In this document: positions 34,485 to 42,321 of the stretch, piece after piece
How positions within the stretch are numbered: position 1 is the first letter of the stretch
Layout: the number at the start of each line of letters is the position of its first letter
Source of the DNA: Variovorax sp. OV329
Lineage (GTDB): Bacteria; Pseudomonadota; Gammaproteobacteria; Burkholderiales; Burkholderiaceae_C
Length of the DNA: 64,000 nt
Direction of reading: 5' to 3'
Assembly (NCBI RefSeq): GCF_900114785.1
Contig: NZ_FOUG01000022.1
Location: 1-64,000 of the forward strand
Program-made: the position numbers and the translations under genes
The notes under the pieces: generated by a model
Databases searched by the model: none
Told to the model about the DNA's origin: nothing
What the model saw: only the letters and a program-made list of their open reading frames with translations

Positions 34485-34546
34485 GGCGGCCGGGCCCCCA
34501 AACGCTGGGGGCGCGGCGGCGCGCACAAACTGGCCACAATCGGCCC

Positions 34547-35272
34547 ATGCCCGCTGCCACCGAAAAACCTGCCGCCGCCAACCCGATGCCCGACAAGAGC
34601 GCGACCATCGAGAGCATCGCGCAGGACATCGCCACCGCCATCGTCGAGAAGCGCCTGCCGCCCGGCACCTGGCTGCGCGAGGAGGCGCTGGGCCGCGTCT
34701 ACGCGGTCAGCCGCACCAAGATCCGCGCGGCGCTGCTCACCCTGTCCAAGGACAAGCTGATCGAGATGATTCCCGACAAGGGCGCCTTCGTGAGCCGGCC
34801 CAGCGTGACCGAGGCGCGCGAGGTCTTCGGCGTGCGACGCCTGCTGGAGGGCGAGGTGGTGCGCCTGTTCATCTCCAAGGCCAAGGCGACCGACTACAAG
34901 GCGCTGGAGCAGCACATCCGTTTCGAGCGCAGCGCCCTGCAGTCGGGCACCACCACTGGCACCGTGCGAGAGCGGCTGCTGGGCGACTTCCACGTGGCCA
35001 TGGCCGAGGCCACCGGCAATGCCACGCTCACCGAGCTGGTGCGCGAGCTGGTGGCTCGCAGTTCGCTCATCGCCATGCTCTACCACTCGTCCAACGATCC
35101 GCACTGCTCCTCGGACGAGCACTCGGAGCTGCTGCGCGCTTGCCGCGGCGGCAACGTGCAGGCCGCGGTGGACTGCATGGCCGAGCACCTGGCCCGCATC
35201 GAGGCCAACCTGGACCTGGACAACGAGACGCCCAACCGGCAGCTGGATCTGGTGAAGGCCCTGTTGGCCTGA
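34547..35272 (+). CDS. GntR-family regulator, FCD subfamily (paralogue of the 24266 gene)
   Basis: 241 residues from ATG 34547. Winged helix at residues 20-95 (PPGTWLREEALGRVYAVSRT, IPDKGAFVSRPSV), FCD domain at about 100-225 with GDFHVAMAEATGN and MAEHLARIEANL. It shares many blocks with the GntR protein at 24266, so the two arose by duplication and could bind the same palindrome. The spacing from the racemase (62 bases) allows cotranscription. A TGTATACA site follows at 35346, before the NCS2 permease. Confidence 0.92.
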   Translation: MPAATEKPAAANPMPDKSATIESIAQDIATAIVEKRLPPGTWLREEALGRVYAVSRTKIRAALLTLSKDKLIEMIPDKGAFVSRPSVTEAREVFGVRRLLEGEVVRLFISKAKATDYKALEQHIRFERSALQSGTTTGTVRERLLGDFHVAMAEATGNATLTELVRELVARSSLIAMLYHSSNDPHCSSDEHSELLRACRGGNVQAAVDCMAEHLARIEANLDLDNETPNRQLDLVKALLA

Positions 35273-35345
35273 GCGCTCCGCGGCACGAGGATTGCTGGCC
35301 TCTGGCGGAATCGGGGTTTACCGCCATACGGTCTGCATGCTGATT

Positions 35346-35353
35346 TGTATACA
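35346..35353. promoter_or_regulatory. Candidate GntR operator upstream of the NCS2 permease (TGTATACA)
   Basis: The palindrome appears in TTTGTATACAGTTTCG, 69 bases before the permease start at 35422. The half GTATACAGTT is shared with the puuD and uraH sites. The rest of 35273-35421 shows no gene. Confidence 0.6.
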
Positions 35354-35421
35354 GTTTCGCGTACAGAACGTGTGGGCACTGGTCCATCCTCCCTTGTCAT
35401 CCCAGCCAGGAGAAAAAGCCA

Positions 35422-36924
35422 ATGACGGCTGCCGCCACCTCCCCTGAAGCCCAGACGGGCGTCCACCCGGTCGACCAGCGCCTGCCCATGGGCAAGCTCA
35501 CGGCCCTGGGCCTGCAGCACGTGCTGGTGATGTATGCCGGCGCCGTGGCCGTGCCGCTCATCGTCGGCCGCGCCCTCAAGCTCAGCCCGCAGGAAGTCGC
35601 CCTGCTGATCTCCGCCGACCTGTTCTGCTGCGGCATCGCCACGCTCATCCAGTCGATGGGCGCCACGCAGTGGTTCGGCATCAAGCTGCCGGTGATGATG
35701 GGCGTGACCTTCGCCTCGGTGGCCCCCATGGTGGCCATCGCCAATGCCAACGGCGGGCACGGCGGGGCGCAGTTGCTCTTCGGCTCCATCATCGGGGCGG
35801 GCATCATCTCGATACTGATCGCGCCGGTGGTGAGCCGAATGCTGCGCTTCTTCCCGCCGGTGGTCACCGGCACGATCATCCTGGTGATCGGCGTGAGCCT
35901 GATGCGCGTGGGCATCAACTGGATCTTCGGCAACCCGGTGGGCCCCACGGCCCCGGCGCTGGTGGACCCGGTCTACGCCAAGTGGCTGGCCGACGTGACC
36001 TCGCCCGGTTCGGCACTGCCGCCCATTCCGAAGGGCATGGCCATCGTGCCCTCGGTGCCCAACCCCAAGTACGCCGACCTGACCGGCCTGGGCATCTCGG
36101 CGCTGGTGCTGGTGTCCATCCTGCTGATCGTGAAGTACGCCAAGGGCTTCATCGCCAACATCTCGGTGCTGCTGGGCATCGTGATCGGCGGCGTGGTATC
36201 GGCCGTGATGGGCCTCATGACCTTCGAGAAGGTGGCGCGCGCCGACTGGTTCGACGTGGTGCTGCCCTTCCACTTCGGCATGCCGCAGTTCGACCCCATC
36301 CTGATCCTGACCATGACGCTGATCATGATCGTGGTGATGATCGAATCGACCGGCATGTTCCTGGCGCTGGGCGAGATGACCGAGCGCAAGATCAGCCAGC
36401 AGGACCTGGCCCGCGGCCTGCGCACCGATGGCCTGGGCACGCTGATCGGCGGCGTGTTCAACACCTTCCCCTACACCAGCTTCTCGCAGAACGTGGGCCT
36501 GGTGGCCGTCACCGGCATCAAGAGCCGCTATGTCTGCGTGGCCGGCGGCGTGATCCTGGTCGTGCTGGGCCTCCTGCCCAAGATGGCGGCGCTGGTGGAG
36601 TCGCTGCCCACCGTGGTGCTGGGCGGCGCGGGCCTGGTGATGTTCGGCATGGTGGCTGCCACCGGCATCCGCATCCTGGCCGGCGTGGACTTCAAGACCA
36701 ACCGCAACAACCCGATGATCGTGGCGGTGTCGATCGGCATCGGCATGATTCCGCTGATCGCCCCCAACTTCAAGCAGTGGATGCCGCACTCGATCCACTC
36801 GCTGGTGGAGTCGGGCATCCTGCTGGCCTCGGTGGCGGCGGTGCTGCTGAACCTGTTCCTCAACGGCGCGAAGCACGACGAGGCGGCGGTGATCGCGGCG
36901 GCCAAGCAGGCCGAGGCGCATTGA
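35422..36924 (+). CDS. NCS2 urate/xanthine permease (nucleobase:cation symporter-2)
   Basis: 500 residues, about 14 membrane segments. Starts in LGLQHVLVMYAGAVAVPLIV, the conserved helix 1 with the QH motif. VMIESTGMFLALGEM is helix 8 with the substrate-contact Glu. PYTSFSQNVGLVAVTG holds the NAT signature QNxGxxxxT/G of the purine branch, which separates it from uracil permeases. Proton-coupled uptake of urate or xanthine would feed PuuD. ATG 35422 follows GGAGAAAAAGCC. It is preceded by a GntR-type site and followed closely by the BMP lipoprotein gene. Confidence 0.93.
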   Translation: MTAAATSPEAQTGVHPVDQRLPMGKLTALGLQHVLVMYAGAVAVPLIVGRALKLSPQEVALLISADLFCCGIATLIQSMGATQWFGIKLPVMMGVTFASVAPMVAIANANGGHGGAQLLFGSIIGAGIISILIAPVVSRMLRFFPPVVTGTIILVIGVSLMRVGINWIFGNPVGPTAPALVDPVYAKWLADVTSPGSALPPIPKGMAIVPSVPNPKYADLTGLGISALVLVSILLIVKYAKGFIANISVLLGIVIGGVVSAVMGLMTFEKVARADWFDVVLPFHFGMPQFDPILILTMTLIMIVVMIESTGMFLALGEMTERKISQQDLARGLRTDGLGTLIGGVFNTFPYTSFSQNVGLVAVTGIKSRYVCVAGGVILVVLGLLPKMAALVESLPTVVLGGAGLVMFGMVAATGIRILAGVDFKTNRNNPMIVAVSIGIGMIPLIAPNFKQWMPHSIHSLVESGILLASVAAVLLNLFLNGAKHDEAAVIAAAKQAEAH

Positions 36925-36950
36925 GCTCGCATCGCACGACTTCCAGCGCC

Positions 36951-37985
36951 ATGGACCGCCCCCTGCTCCCCGCATCGCTTTCGCGCCGGCACCTGCTCGC
37001 CAGCGCCTGTGCATTCCCGCTGCTGGCCGCCTGCGGCTCGACCACCACGCGCAAGCCTTCGGAACTGAAGGTGTCGGCGCTCTTCGCCGGCAACGTGGCC
37101 GACCAGGGCTTCATGGAGGCTGGCTGGCGCGGCCTGCAGAGGGCAGGCACCGAACTGCGCGTCAAGACCCGCTACATCGACGGCATCCAGCCGCAGAAGG
37201 CGCTGCTGGTGCAGGCGCTGGAGGAACTGGCGAAGGAGCAGCCGGACCTGGTGGTCGCCCACGGCGGACAGAACAACGAGGCCTGTGCCGAGGTGGCCGC
37301 ACGCCATCCCGGCACCCGCTTCGTCGTCACGCAGGGCGCGGTGCGCGGCGCCAACCTGGCCAGCTACGACGTGCTTCAAGAAGAGTCGGCCTACCTGGCC
37401 GGCGTGCTGGCCGCATCCACCACGCGAACCGGCGTGGTCGGCCACATGTCGGGAATACGCGTGGTGCCTGGACTCAAAGGCCGCGCCGCCTACGCAGCGG
37501 GGGTGCGCGACACCAGTGCCAAGGTGCGCCTGCTGACCAACTTCTCCGGCAACCAGGACGACAACGCGCTGTCGCGCCGGGTCGCGCTGGCGCAGAGCCA
37601 GGCCGGCGCGGACGTGATCTTCACCATGCTCAATGCCGGACGCGATGGCGTCACGCAGGTCTGCCGCGAGCAGGGCCGGCGCCAGATCGGCAACGTGGGG
37701 GACTGGGTGGCGCGCGACCCCAAGGTCTTCGTCGGCTCGGCCATCGCGGACGTGAGCGTCGGCGTCTTCGAGTCGGTGCGCGACCTGCAGGCCGGGCGTT
37801 TTGCCGCCAACGAGATCCACAGGATCGGCCTGGCCCAGCGCGAGGCCGTGCGCCTCACGATGGCGCCCGACGTTCCCGCCGATGTGCGCAACCGCATCGA
37901 GCGCGTGGCGGCCGAGATCGCATCGGGCCGGCTGCACGTGCCGACCACCTTCGACGGACCCGAGTTCGCCACGCCGGCGGCGTGA
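36951..37985 (+). CDS. BMP/PnrA-family substrate-binding lipoprotein
   Basis: 344 residues from ATG 36951. A signal (SRRHLLASACAFPLLAAC) with lipobox LLAAC is followed by LKVSALFAGNVADQGFMEAG. Other family marks are VVAHGGQNNEA, EESAYLAGVLAA, GVRDTSAKVRLLTNFSGNQDD, VIFTMLNAGRDGV and NVGDWVARDPKVFVGS. BMP proteins bind nucleosides or purine bases for ABC importers. No ABC permease or ATPase is nearby, so it either uses a distant transporter or acts as a sensor. It starts 26 bases after the urate/xanthine permease. Confidence 0.88.
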   Translation: MDRPLLPASLSRRHLLASACAFPLLAACGSTTTRKPSELKVSALFAGNVADQGFMEAGWRGLQRAGTELRVKTRYIDGIQPQKALLVQALEELAKEQPDLVVAHGGQNNEACAEVAARHPGTRFVVTQGAVRGANLASYDVLQEESAYLAGVLAASTTRTGVVGHMSGIRVVPGLKGRAAYAAGVRDTSAKVRLLTNFSGNQDDNALSRRVALAQSQAGADVIFTMLNAGRDGVTQVCREQGRRQIGNVGDWVARDPKVFVGSAIADVSVGVFESVRDLQAGRFAANEIHRIGLAQREAVRLTMAPDVPADVRNRIERVAAEIASGRLHVPTTFDGPEFATPAA

Positions 37986-37986
37986 G

Positions 37987-38190
37987 TTAGCTGGCAGGCG
38001 CCGCGTGGCGCCTTATCTCGCTGTGCAGTGCGGCCTGGCCGGAGGCCAGTGCTTCTTCATAGCTGTCGGCCGGATCGGGCGCCATGCGCAGCACGCGCGC
38101 ATTGCCGCCCTGGTCATCCGTGAGCAGCAGGCGCCAGACGAAAGAGCCGGGTGCCGGCTCCACGACGAGGAGTTCGATGGGCTGTGTCAT
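37987..38190 (-). CDS. Hypothetical 67-residue protein
   Basis: Starts at ATG 38190 (MTQPIELLVVEPAPGSFVWR) and ends with HAAPAS. It has alternating strands (FVWRLLLTDDQGG, ARVLRMAPDPADSYEEAL) followed by one helix, as in small one-domain proteins. It is convergent with the BMP gene, stops almost touching. No motif recognised. Coding is supported by the codon pattern and the absence of a better frame. Confidence 0.55.
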   Translation of the reverse strand: MTQPIELLVVEPAPGSFVWRLLLTDDQGGNARVLRMAPDPADSYEEALASGQAALHSEIRRHAAPAS

Positions 38191-38277
38191 GAACCCAAGA
38201 TGGTCGCTTGTGGGCAGACTGTCTGTAGGAGAACACCTCAGGCGTCTTTCGCCGACGTGACAGCCGCCGGCCGGCCA

Positions 38278-38496
38278 TCATTCGTCCAGGAATCCGCCCC
38301 GGTAGAAACTCCAGGCCGTGCCGTCATGCAGGTAGAAATGGCCGTCGGCGCAGAAGTCCTTGCCCGGGAAGTATTCGCGATAAGCCTTGGGCACCAGGCG
38401 CTCGAGCTGCTCGTCGCTCAGCTCCTCGAACTCCTCGGGCGTGATGGGCTGGCCCACGCGGAGGCGGCGGCGGGGTGTGGCGTCGTCGTCAAACAT
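38278..38496 (-). CDS. Hypothetical 72-residue protein at the end of the tag operon
   Basis: ATG 38496 overlaps the end of the tag gene by eight bases. The product is acidic (ITPEEFEELSDEQLERLVPK) and ends in an aromatic stretch (FYLHDGTAWSFYRGGFLDE). Cysteine and histidine occur singly (FCADGHFYLHD). No family is recognised. Cotranscription with a DNA-repair glycosylase is the only functional hint. Confidence 0.6.
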   Translation of the reverse strand: MFDDDATPRRRLRVGQPITPEEFEELSDEQLERLVPKAYREYFPGKDFCADGHFYLHDGTAWSFYRGGFLDE

Positions 38497-39052
38497 GGTG
38501 CTTGAAGCAGCCCTTCGTGTGGTCGTCCACGATGCCCACGGCCTGCATCCAGGCATAGACGATGGTGGGCCCCACGAACTTGAAGCCGCGCTTCTTCAGC
38601 GCCTTGGAGATGGTCTCCGATAGCTCGGAGCTGGCCGGCACCGTGTGGCCATTGCCGCGCAGCACCTTGCCGCCGGTGAAGGACCAGCAGTAGGCGTCGA
38701 AGTCCTCGCCATCGGCCCGCATCTGGTTGAAGATCTTCGCGCCCTGGATGGTGGCCTCGATCTTGGCGCGCGAGCGGATGATGCCCGGGTCTTCCAGCAG
38801 GCGCAGCACGTCCTTCTCGCCCATGCGCGCCACGCGCGCCGGGTCGAAGGCGTGGAAGGCCTTGCGGAAGGCCTCGCGCTTCTTCAGCACGGTGATCCAC
38901 GACAGGCCGGCCTGGAAGCCCTCCAGCATCAGGCATTCCCACAGCGCGCGCGGATCGTGCTCGGGCACGCCCCATTCCTCGTCGTGGTAGGCCTGCATCA
39001 GCGGGTCGCTGCCGGCCCAGGCGCAGCGTTCGCGCGCCTTCGCCTCAGCCAT
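38489..39052 (-). CDS. tag: DNA-3-methyladenine glycosylase I
   Basis: 187 residues, full length. Start region RCAWAGSDPLMQAYHDEEWG gives the first zinc ligands (Cys, His) and the catalytic Glu region; the second pair is in DDHTKGCFKH at the C-terminus. Conserved core motifs GFQAGLSWITVLKKREAFR, NRAKIEA-like SRAKIEATI and KKRGFKFVGPTIVYAWMQA are complete. It excises 3-methyladenine from alkylated DNA. Its start overlaps the SnoaL-like gene by eight bases. Confidence 0.97.
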   Translation of the reverse strand: MAEAKARERCAWAGSDPLMQAYHDEEWGVPEHDPRALWECLMLEGFQAGLSWITVLKKREAFRKAFHAFDPARVARMGEKDVLRLLEDPGIIRSRAKIEATIQGAKIFNQMRADGEDFDAYCWSFTGGKVLRGNGHTVPASSELSETISKALKKRGFKFVGPTIVYAWMQAVGIVDDHTKGCFKHHV

Positions 39053-39440
39053 TCGCAGACCTGGCCTGCAGCATGGCCGCCATCTTCTGGTGGATCAGGT
39101 TGACCGCCTTCAGCGGCCGCAGCATCACCTTGAAGTCGGTGATCTCGCCCTGCTCGTTCCAGCGGATCATGTCGACGCCGTTGACATGAACGCCGTCGAG
39201 TTCCAGTTCGAACTCCAGCACCGCGTCGCGGCCCTGGCGCACGTCGCGCACGTAGCGGAAGCTCTCGTTGCCCAGCACCTGCAGGGCAGCCGCGAGGTAG
39301 GCCTTGGTCACGGCCCGGCCCGCCTGCGGGGTGTGGACCACCGGCGAATGGAAGACCGCGTCGGGCGCCAGCAGTGTGTCCAGTGCCTTCAGGTTGCGGT
39401 CCTTCACCAGGTGGTGCCAGGTGTCGATGGGGTCGGTCAT
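39045..39440 (-). CDS. SnoaL/NTF2-like protein
   Basis: 131 residues from ATG 39440. The fold is a cone-shaped alpha+beta barrel: helix DTWHHLVKDRNLKALDTLLA, then DAVFHSPVVHTP, LEFELELDGVHVNGVDMIRW and ITDFKVMLRPLKA. Such proteins are often isomerases, dehydratases or ligand binders, and no catalytic dyad can be assigned. It is the third gene of a five-gene minus-strand operon ending in tag and the 72-residue protein. Confidence 0.8.
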   Translation of the reverse strand: MTDPIDTWHHLVKDRNLKALDTLLAPDAVFHSPVVHTPQAGRAVTKAYLAAALQVLGNESFRYVRDVRQGRDAVLEFELELDGVHVNGVDMIRWNEQGEITDFKVMLRPLKAVNLIHQKMAAMLQARSANG

Positions 39441-39478
39441 GGGTCTCCTCCAGTGTTGGTGTGTTGTTCGTTCTGCGC

Positions 39479-39823
39479 TCAGGGCTTGCAGTTGCCGCCC
39501 ACGCTCACCGAGCCGTCCTTGCACTCGGTGATGATCGGCTGGCTTTTCGCCCGAGGCGCGGGTGCCGGTGCAGTGCCGGGCGAAGACGCGGTGCCGGTGC
39601 GCTCGTACATGATCTTCTTCGTTCCCAGCTCGCAGCTGCCGACCACGCGGCCGCCGGCCGGCGCGTCGGCTTCCACCACGCTGAGCACGAAATCGTTGAC
39701 GCCGGAGGCGCGCACCTTGGCATCGATCTGCGCCTTGATCGCATCGCAACCGGAACTTTGAGCGTGGCCGGCGCTGCCCCATGCCAGAAGCAGCGCTGCC
39801 GAAATCGTGGCAAGGGTCTTCAT
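39479..39823 (-). CDS. DUF1161 periplasmic protein
   Basis: 114 residues from ATG 39823. Signal peptide TLATISAALLLAWGSAGHAQ, then the DUF1161 core (CDAIKAQIDAKVRASGVNDF, VVEADAPAGGRVVGSCELGT), a Pro/Ala linker (TASSPGTAPAPAPRAKS) and a short tail with a third pair of cysteines (ITECKDGSVSVGGNC). Exact role unknown. It overlaps the DUF2127 gene start region by four bases (39820-39823). Confidence 0.8.
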   Translation of the reverse strand: MKTLATISAALLLAWGSAGHAQSSGCDAIKAQIDAKVRASGVNDFVLSVVEADAPAGGRVVGSCELGTKKIMYERTGTASSPGTAPAPAPRAKSQPIITECKDGSVSVGGNCKP

Positions 39824-40305
39824 GCCTTGGACTGTAAACCCCTGCGCTTTCGCACCAGGGCGTAGAGCATGAGGGCGACGATCGCCAGGTTGGCCACCAG
39901 CATGCCGGCGTGCAGCAGCGTGCGGTGCTCCCAGAGGCCCATGATCTCGAAGGGTACGTAGATGGCACCGCTGAGCGCGGCCAGCATCTCTGCCCAGCTG
40001 CGCGCGAACAGGAGGCCGAAGGCCTCGACGAAGCGCAAGGCCGCATAGCATGCGGCGCCGCCGGCCAGCACCAGCAGGCGCGTGTTCTGCAGGTCGCTGG
40101 CCGCATCCAGGAAGATGTGCGGGTAGCGCGAGGCCGGGTTGAGGTGCGCATGCGCAATCAGCGACAAGGCCACGTCGTACACGCCCTTGTGCCGCAGCGC
40201 GATCACGCCCGTGCCCACCAGCAGCACCAGCACGCCCTTGGCCGCCTCGAAGAAGGCGACCAGGCGGACGGCACTGTCGACTGCCTTGTTGGCCGGCGCC
40301 GTCAT
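39820..40305 (-). CDS. DUF2127 membrane protein
   Basis: 161 residues with four hydrophobic helices (AAKGVLVLLVGTGVIAL, LLVLAGGAACYAALRFVE, ALSGAIYVPFEIMGL, VANLAIVALMLYALV). The family signature RLVAFFEAAKGVLVLL and the helix-2 RxxEAxGL (RFVEAFGLLF) are both present. It is the first gene of the DUF2127-DUF1161-SnoaL-tag operon. Function unknown. The gap 40306-40419 upstream shows no clear gene. Confidence 0.85.
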   Translation of the reverse strand: MTAPANKAVDSAVRLVAFFEAAKGVLVLLVGTGVIALRHKGVYDVALSLIAHAHLNPASRYPHIFLDAASDLQNTRLLVLAGGAACYAALRFVEAFGLLFARSWAEMLAALSGAIYVPFEIMGLWEHRTLLHAGMLVANLAIVALMLYALVRKRRGLQSKA

Positions 40306-40419
40306 GCGGGCTGCAGTTCCGCGGGGCCGCCGCAGCCACGGCTGGCTTGCACCTCGTACGCTTTCGCGCTGCTGCTGTTGGCGAAGGCGCTGACCCGCAT
40401 GGTTCGCGATTCCATGCCT

Positions 40420-41286
40420 TCAGATCATCGCCAGCGGATGCTTGCGCCGCGGCGGCGGATGCAGGCGGTCGATCTCGGCCAGCACATCGGCACCCAGAAC
40501 GAGCTGCGATGCCGCCAGGTTCTGTTCGAGATGCGCCTTGCGCACCGTCTTCGGAATGGCCACCACGCCGGGGCGCGACAGCACCCAGGCCAACGCCAGC
40601 TGCGCGGCGCTCACACCCAGGCCCCTGGCGATCTTCGCCAGGCCGGCATCGCGCATCACGGCGCCCTGGTCCACCGGGCTGTAGGCCATGAGCGGCATCG
40701 ACCTTGCCTGCAGCCAGGGCAGCAGGCTGTACTCGGGGCCGCGCTCGCTCACCGAGAAGTAGACCTGGTTGGCCGCGCAGTCCAGCTGGCCCTCGCCACC
40801 GCAGGCGGCCGCCAGCTCCTCCATGTCCTCGGTGTCCAGGTTGCTCACGCCCCAGTGGCGGATGCGCCCGGCCGCCACCAGCGCACGCATGCCGTCCACG
40901 GTTTCCTCGAGCGGAAACTCGCCGCGCCAGTGCAGCAGGTACAGGTCCAGGTAGTCCAGCCCCAGGCGCTCCAGGCTGCAGGCGCAGGCAGCGGGCAGGC
41001 CCTCGCGGCCGGCATTGTGCGGATAGGCCTTGCTGACGATGAAGAGGTCCTCGCGCTCGACGTCGCCGGCGCGCACGGCCTGCGCAATCGCCTCGCCCAC
41101 CAGTTCCTCGGCAGCGCCTTCGCCGTACATCTCGGCTGTGTCGATGAGGCGGTAGCCCATGCCGATGCCGGCCCGCAGCGCGGCCAGTTCGGCCGGGCGC
41201 TGGCCGCGATCCTCGCCCATGCGCCAGGTGCCCATGCCGAGCACCGGAATGCGGGCTGCGCTGCCGCGCAATTCAAGCGTGTTCAT
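40420..41286 (-). CDS. Aldo/keto reductase (DkgA/AKR-type)
   Basis: 288 residues from ATG 41286; an ATG nine bases upstream is an alternative. The catalytic residues are Asp and Tyr of RLIDTAEMYGEG, Lys of FIVSKAYP and His of YLLHWRGEFP. Cofactor-binding marks are GVSNLDTEDM, MAYSPVDQG and VVAIPKTVRKAHLEQN. It is a short AKR, different from the 29138 enzyme. It is divergent from the DapA-family gene at 41404 with 117 bases between. Substrate unknown. Confidence 0.9.
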   Translation of the reverse strand: MNTLELRGSAARIPVLGMGTWRMGEDRGQRPAELAALRAGIGMGYRLIDTAEMYGEGAAEELVGEAIAQAVRAGDVEREDLFIVSKAYPHNAGREGLPAACACSLERLGLDYLDLYLLHWRGEFPLEETVDGMRALVAAGRIRHWGVSNLDTEDMEELAAACGGEGQLDCAANQVYFSVSERGPEYSLLPWLQARSMPLMAYSPVDQGAVMRDAGLAKIARGLGVSAAQLALAWVLSRPGVVAIPKTVRKAHLEQNLAASQLVLGADVLAEIDRLHPPPRRKHPLAMI

Positions 41287-41370
41287 GCGCGGCAATGCTA
41301 GACGAGCCGGCGTGTTCGCGCACGGGCTTCCTCAGGGCTTGCCCCAACTCGGTCAAGCCAATAACTCCGA

Positions 41371-41396
41371 TAATATGACTTTTCGTTCACAAACGA
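41371..41396 (+). promoter_or_regulatory. Candidate -10 box and GntR operator before the DapA-family gene
   Basis: TAATAT at 41371-41376 can serve as -10 and is followed by the inverted repeat TCGTTCACAAACGA at 41383-41396 (five-base arms, four-base spacer). It lies eight bases before the ATG at 41404 and over the expected transcription start, so binding there would repress. The GntR protein encoded at 42318 is the likely ligand. Confidence 0.45.
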
Positions 41397-41403
41397 GCCC
41401 ATC

Positions 41404-42321
41404 ATGTCCAAGTTCAAGCCCGAGAGCTTCCACGGCATCCACGCCATCGCCTACGCCCTCTTCGACGCGCATGAGAAGCTGGACCGTGAAGCCATGCGCC
41501 AGCAGGTGCAGCGCAGCCTGGCCTGCGGCGTGCACGGCATGGCAGCGCTGGGGCTGGCCACCGAGGTCTCCAAGCTCAGCGAGGCCGAGCGCCGCACGGT
41601 GATGGACTGGGTGGCCGAGGACACGGCGGGCCAGGTGCCCTTGGCCCTGACCATCTTCGGCTCCTCGGTGGCCGAGCAGGTGGCGCAGGTGCGGCATGCC
41701 GAATCGGTGGGCGCCGACTGGGTGATCCTGCAGCCGCCGGCGGCCGGCAGCTTCGGCGCCGCGGAGTACATCCGCTTCTTCGGCCGCGTGGCCGAGTCCA
41801 CAGACCTGCCGGTGGCGATCCAGAATGCGCCCGCCTTCTTCGGCAGGGGGCTGAGTGCAGACGAGATCCGCGAGCTGGTCACGCGCTATCCCAACATCCA
41901 ACTGCTTAAGGGCGAAGGGCCGGTGGTGGACATCGCGGGCCTCATCGAGCGCACCGAGGGCCGCGTGCCGGTGTTCAACGGCCGCGGCGGGCTGGAGCTG
42001 GTGGACAACCTGCGCGCGGGCTGCCGCGGCATGATCCTCGCGCCCGACTGCATCGACTACGCGGTGCGCGCCTACGAAGCCTTCCGCAGTGGAGACGAGG
42101 ACACCGCCGAGCGCGAATACCAGGCCATGCTGCCGGCGGTGGTCTTCGTCATGCAGGGCATCGAGAATCTGCTGTGCTACGGCAAGCGCCTGTTCGCCGA
42201 GCGCGCGGGCCTGCAGGTGCACGACCGCGCGCCGGCCATGCGTCCCAACGATGCGGGCCTGGCGATGGTGCGGCGCTTCGCGCAGGCACTCGGTCCGCTG
42301 CCGGTGGCGTCCCCCCGATGA
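41404..42321 (+). CDS. Dihydrodipicolinate-synthase-family aldolase/lyase
   Basis: 305 residues. TIM-barrel of the DapA/NanA class. The Schiff-base Lys is in NIQLLKGEGP (about residue 169). The N-terminus GIHAIAYALFDAHEKLDREA and GVHGMAALGLATEVSKLS correspond to the usual P-T-P-F and GTTGE segments but diverge at the pyruvate-binding loop (GLATEVSKLS where DapA has GTTGES). It may act on another 2-keto acid or hexonate. It is first in a module with a GntR regulator (ATGA overlap) and a Bug receptor, so a sugar acid or related carboxylate is a sensible substrate guess (inference). Confidence 0.85.
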   Translation: MSKFKPESFHGIHAIAYALFDAHEKLDREAMRQQVQRSLACGVHGMAALGLATEVSKLSEAERRTVMDWVAEDTAGQVPLALTIFGSSVAEQVAQVRHAESVGADWVILQPPAAGSFGAAEYIRFFGRVAESTDLPVAIQNAPAFFGRGLSADEIRELVTRYPNIQLLKGEGPVVDIAGLIERTEGRVPVFNGRGGLELVDNLRAGCRGMILAPDCIDYAVRAYEAFRSGDEDTAEREYQAMLPAVVFVMQGIENLLCYGKRLFAERAGLQVHDRAPAMRPNDAGLAMVRRFAQALGPLPVASPR

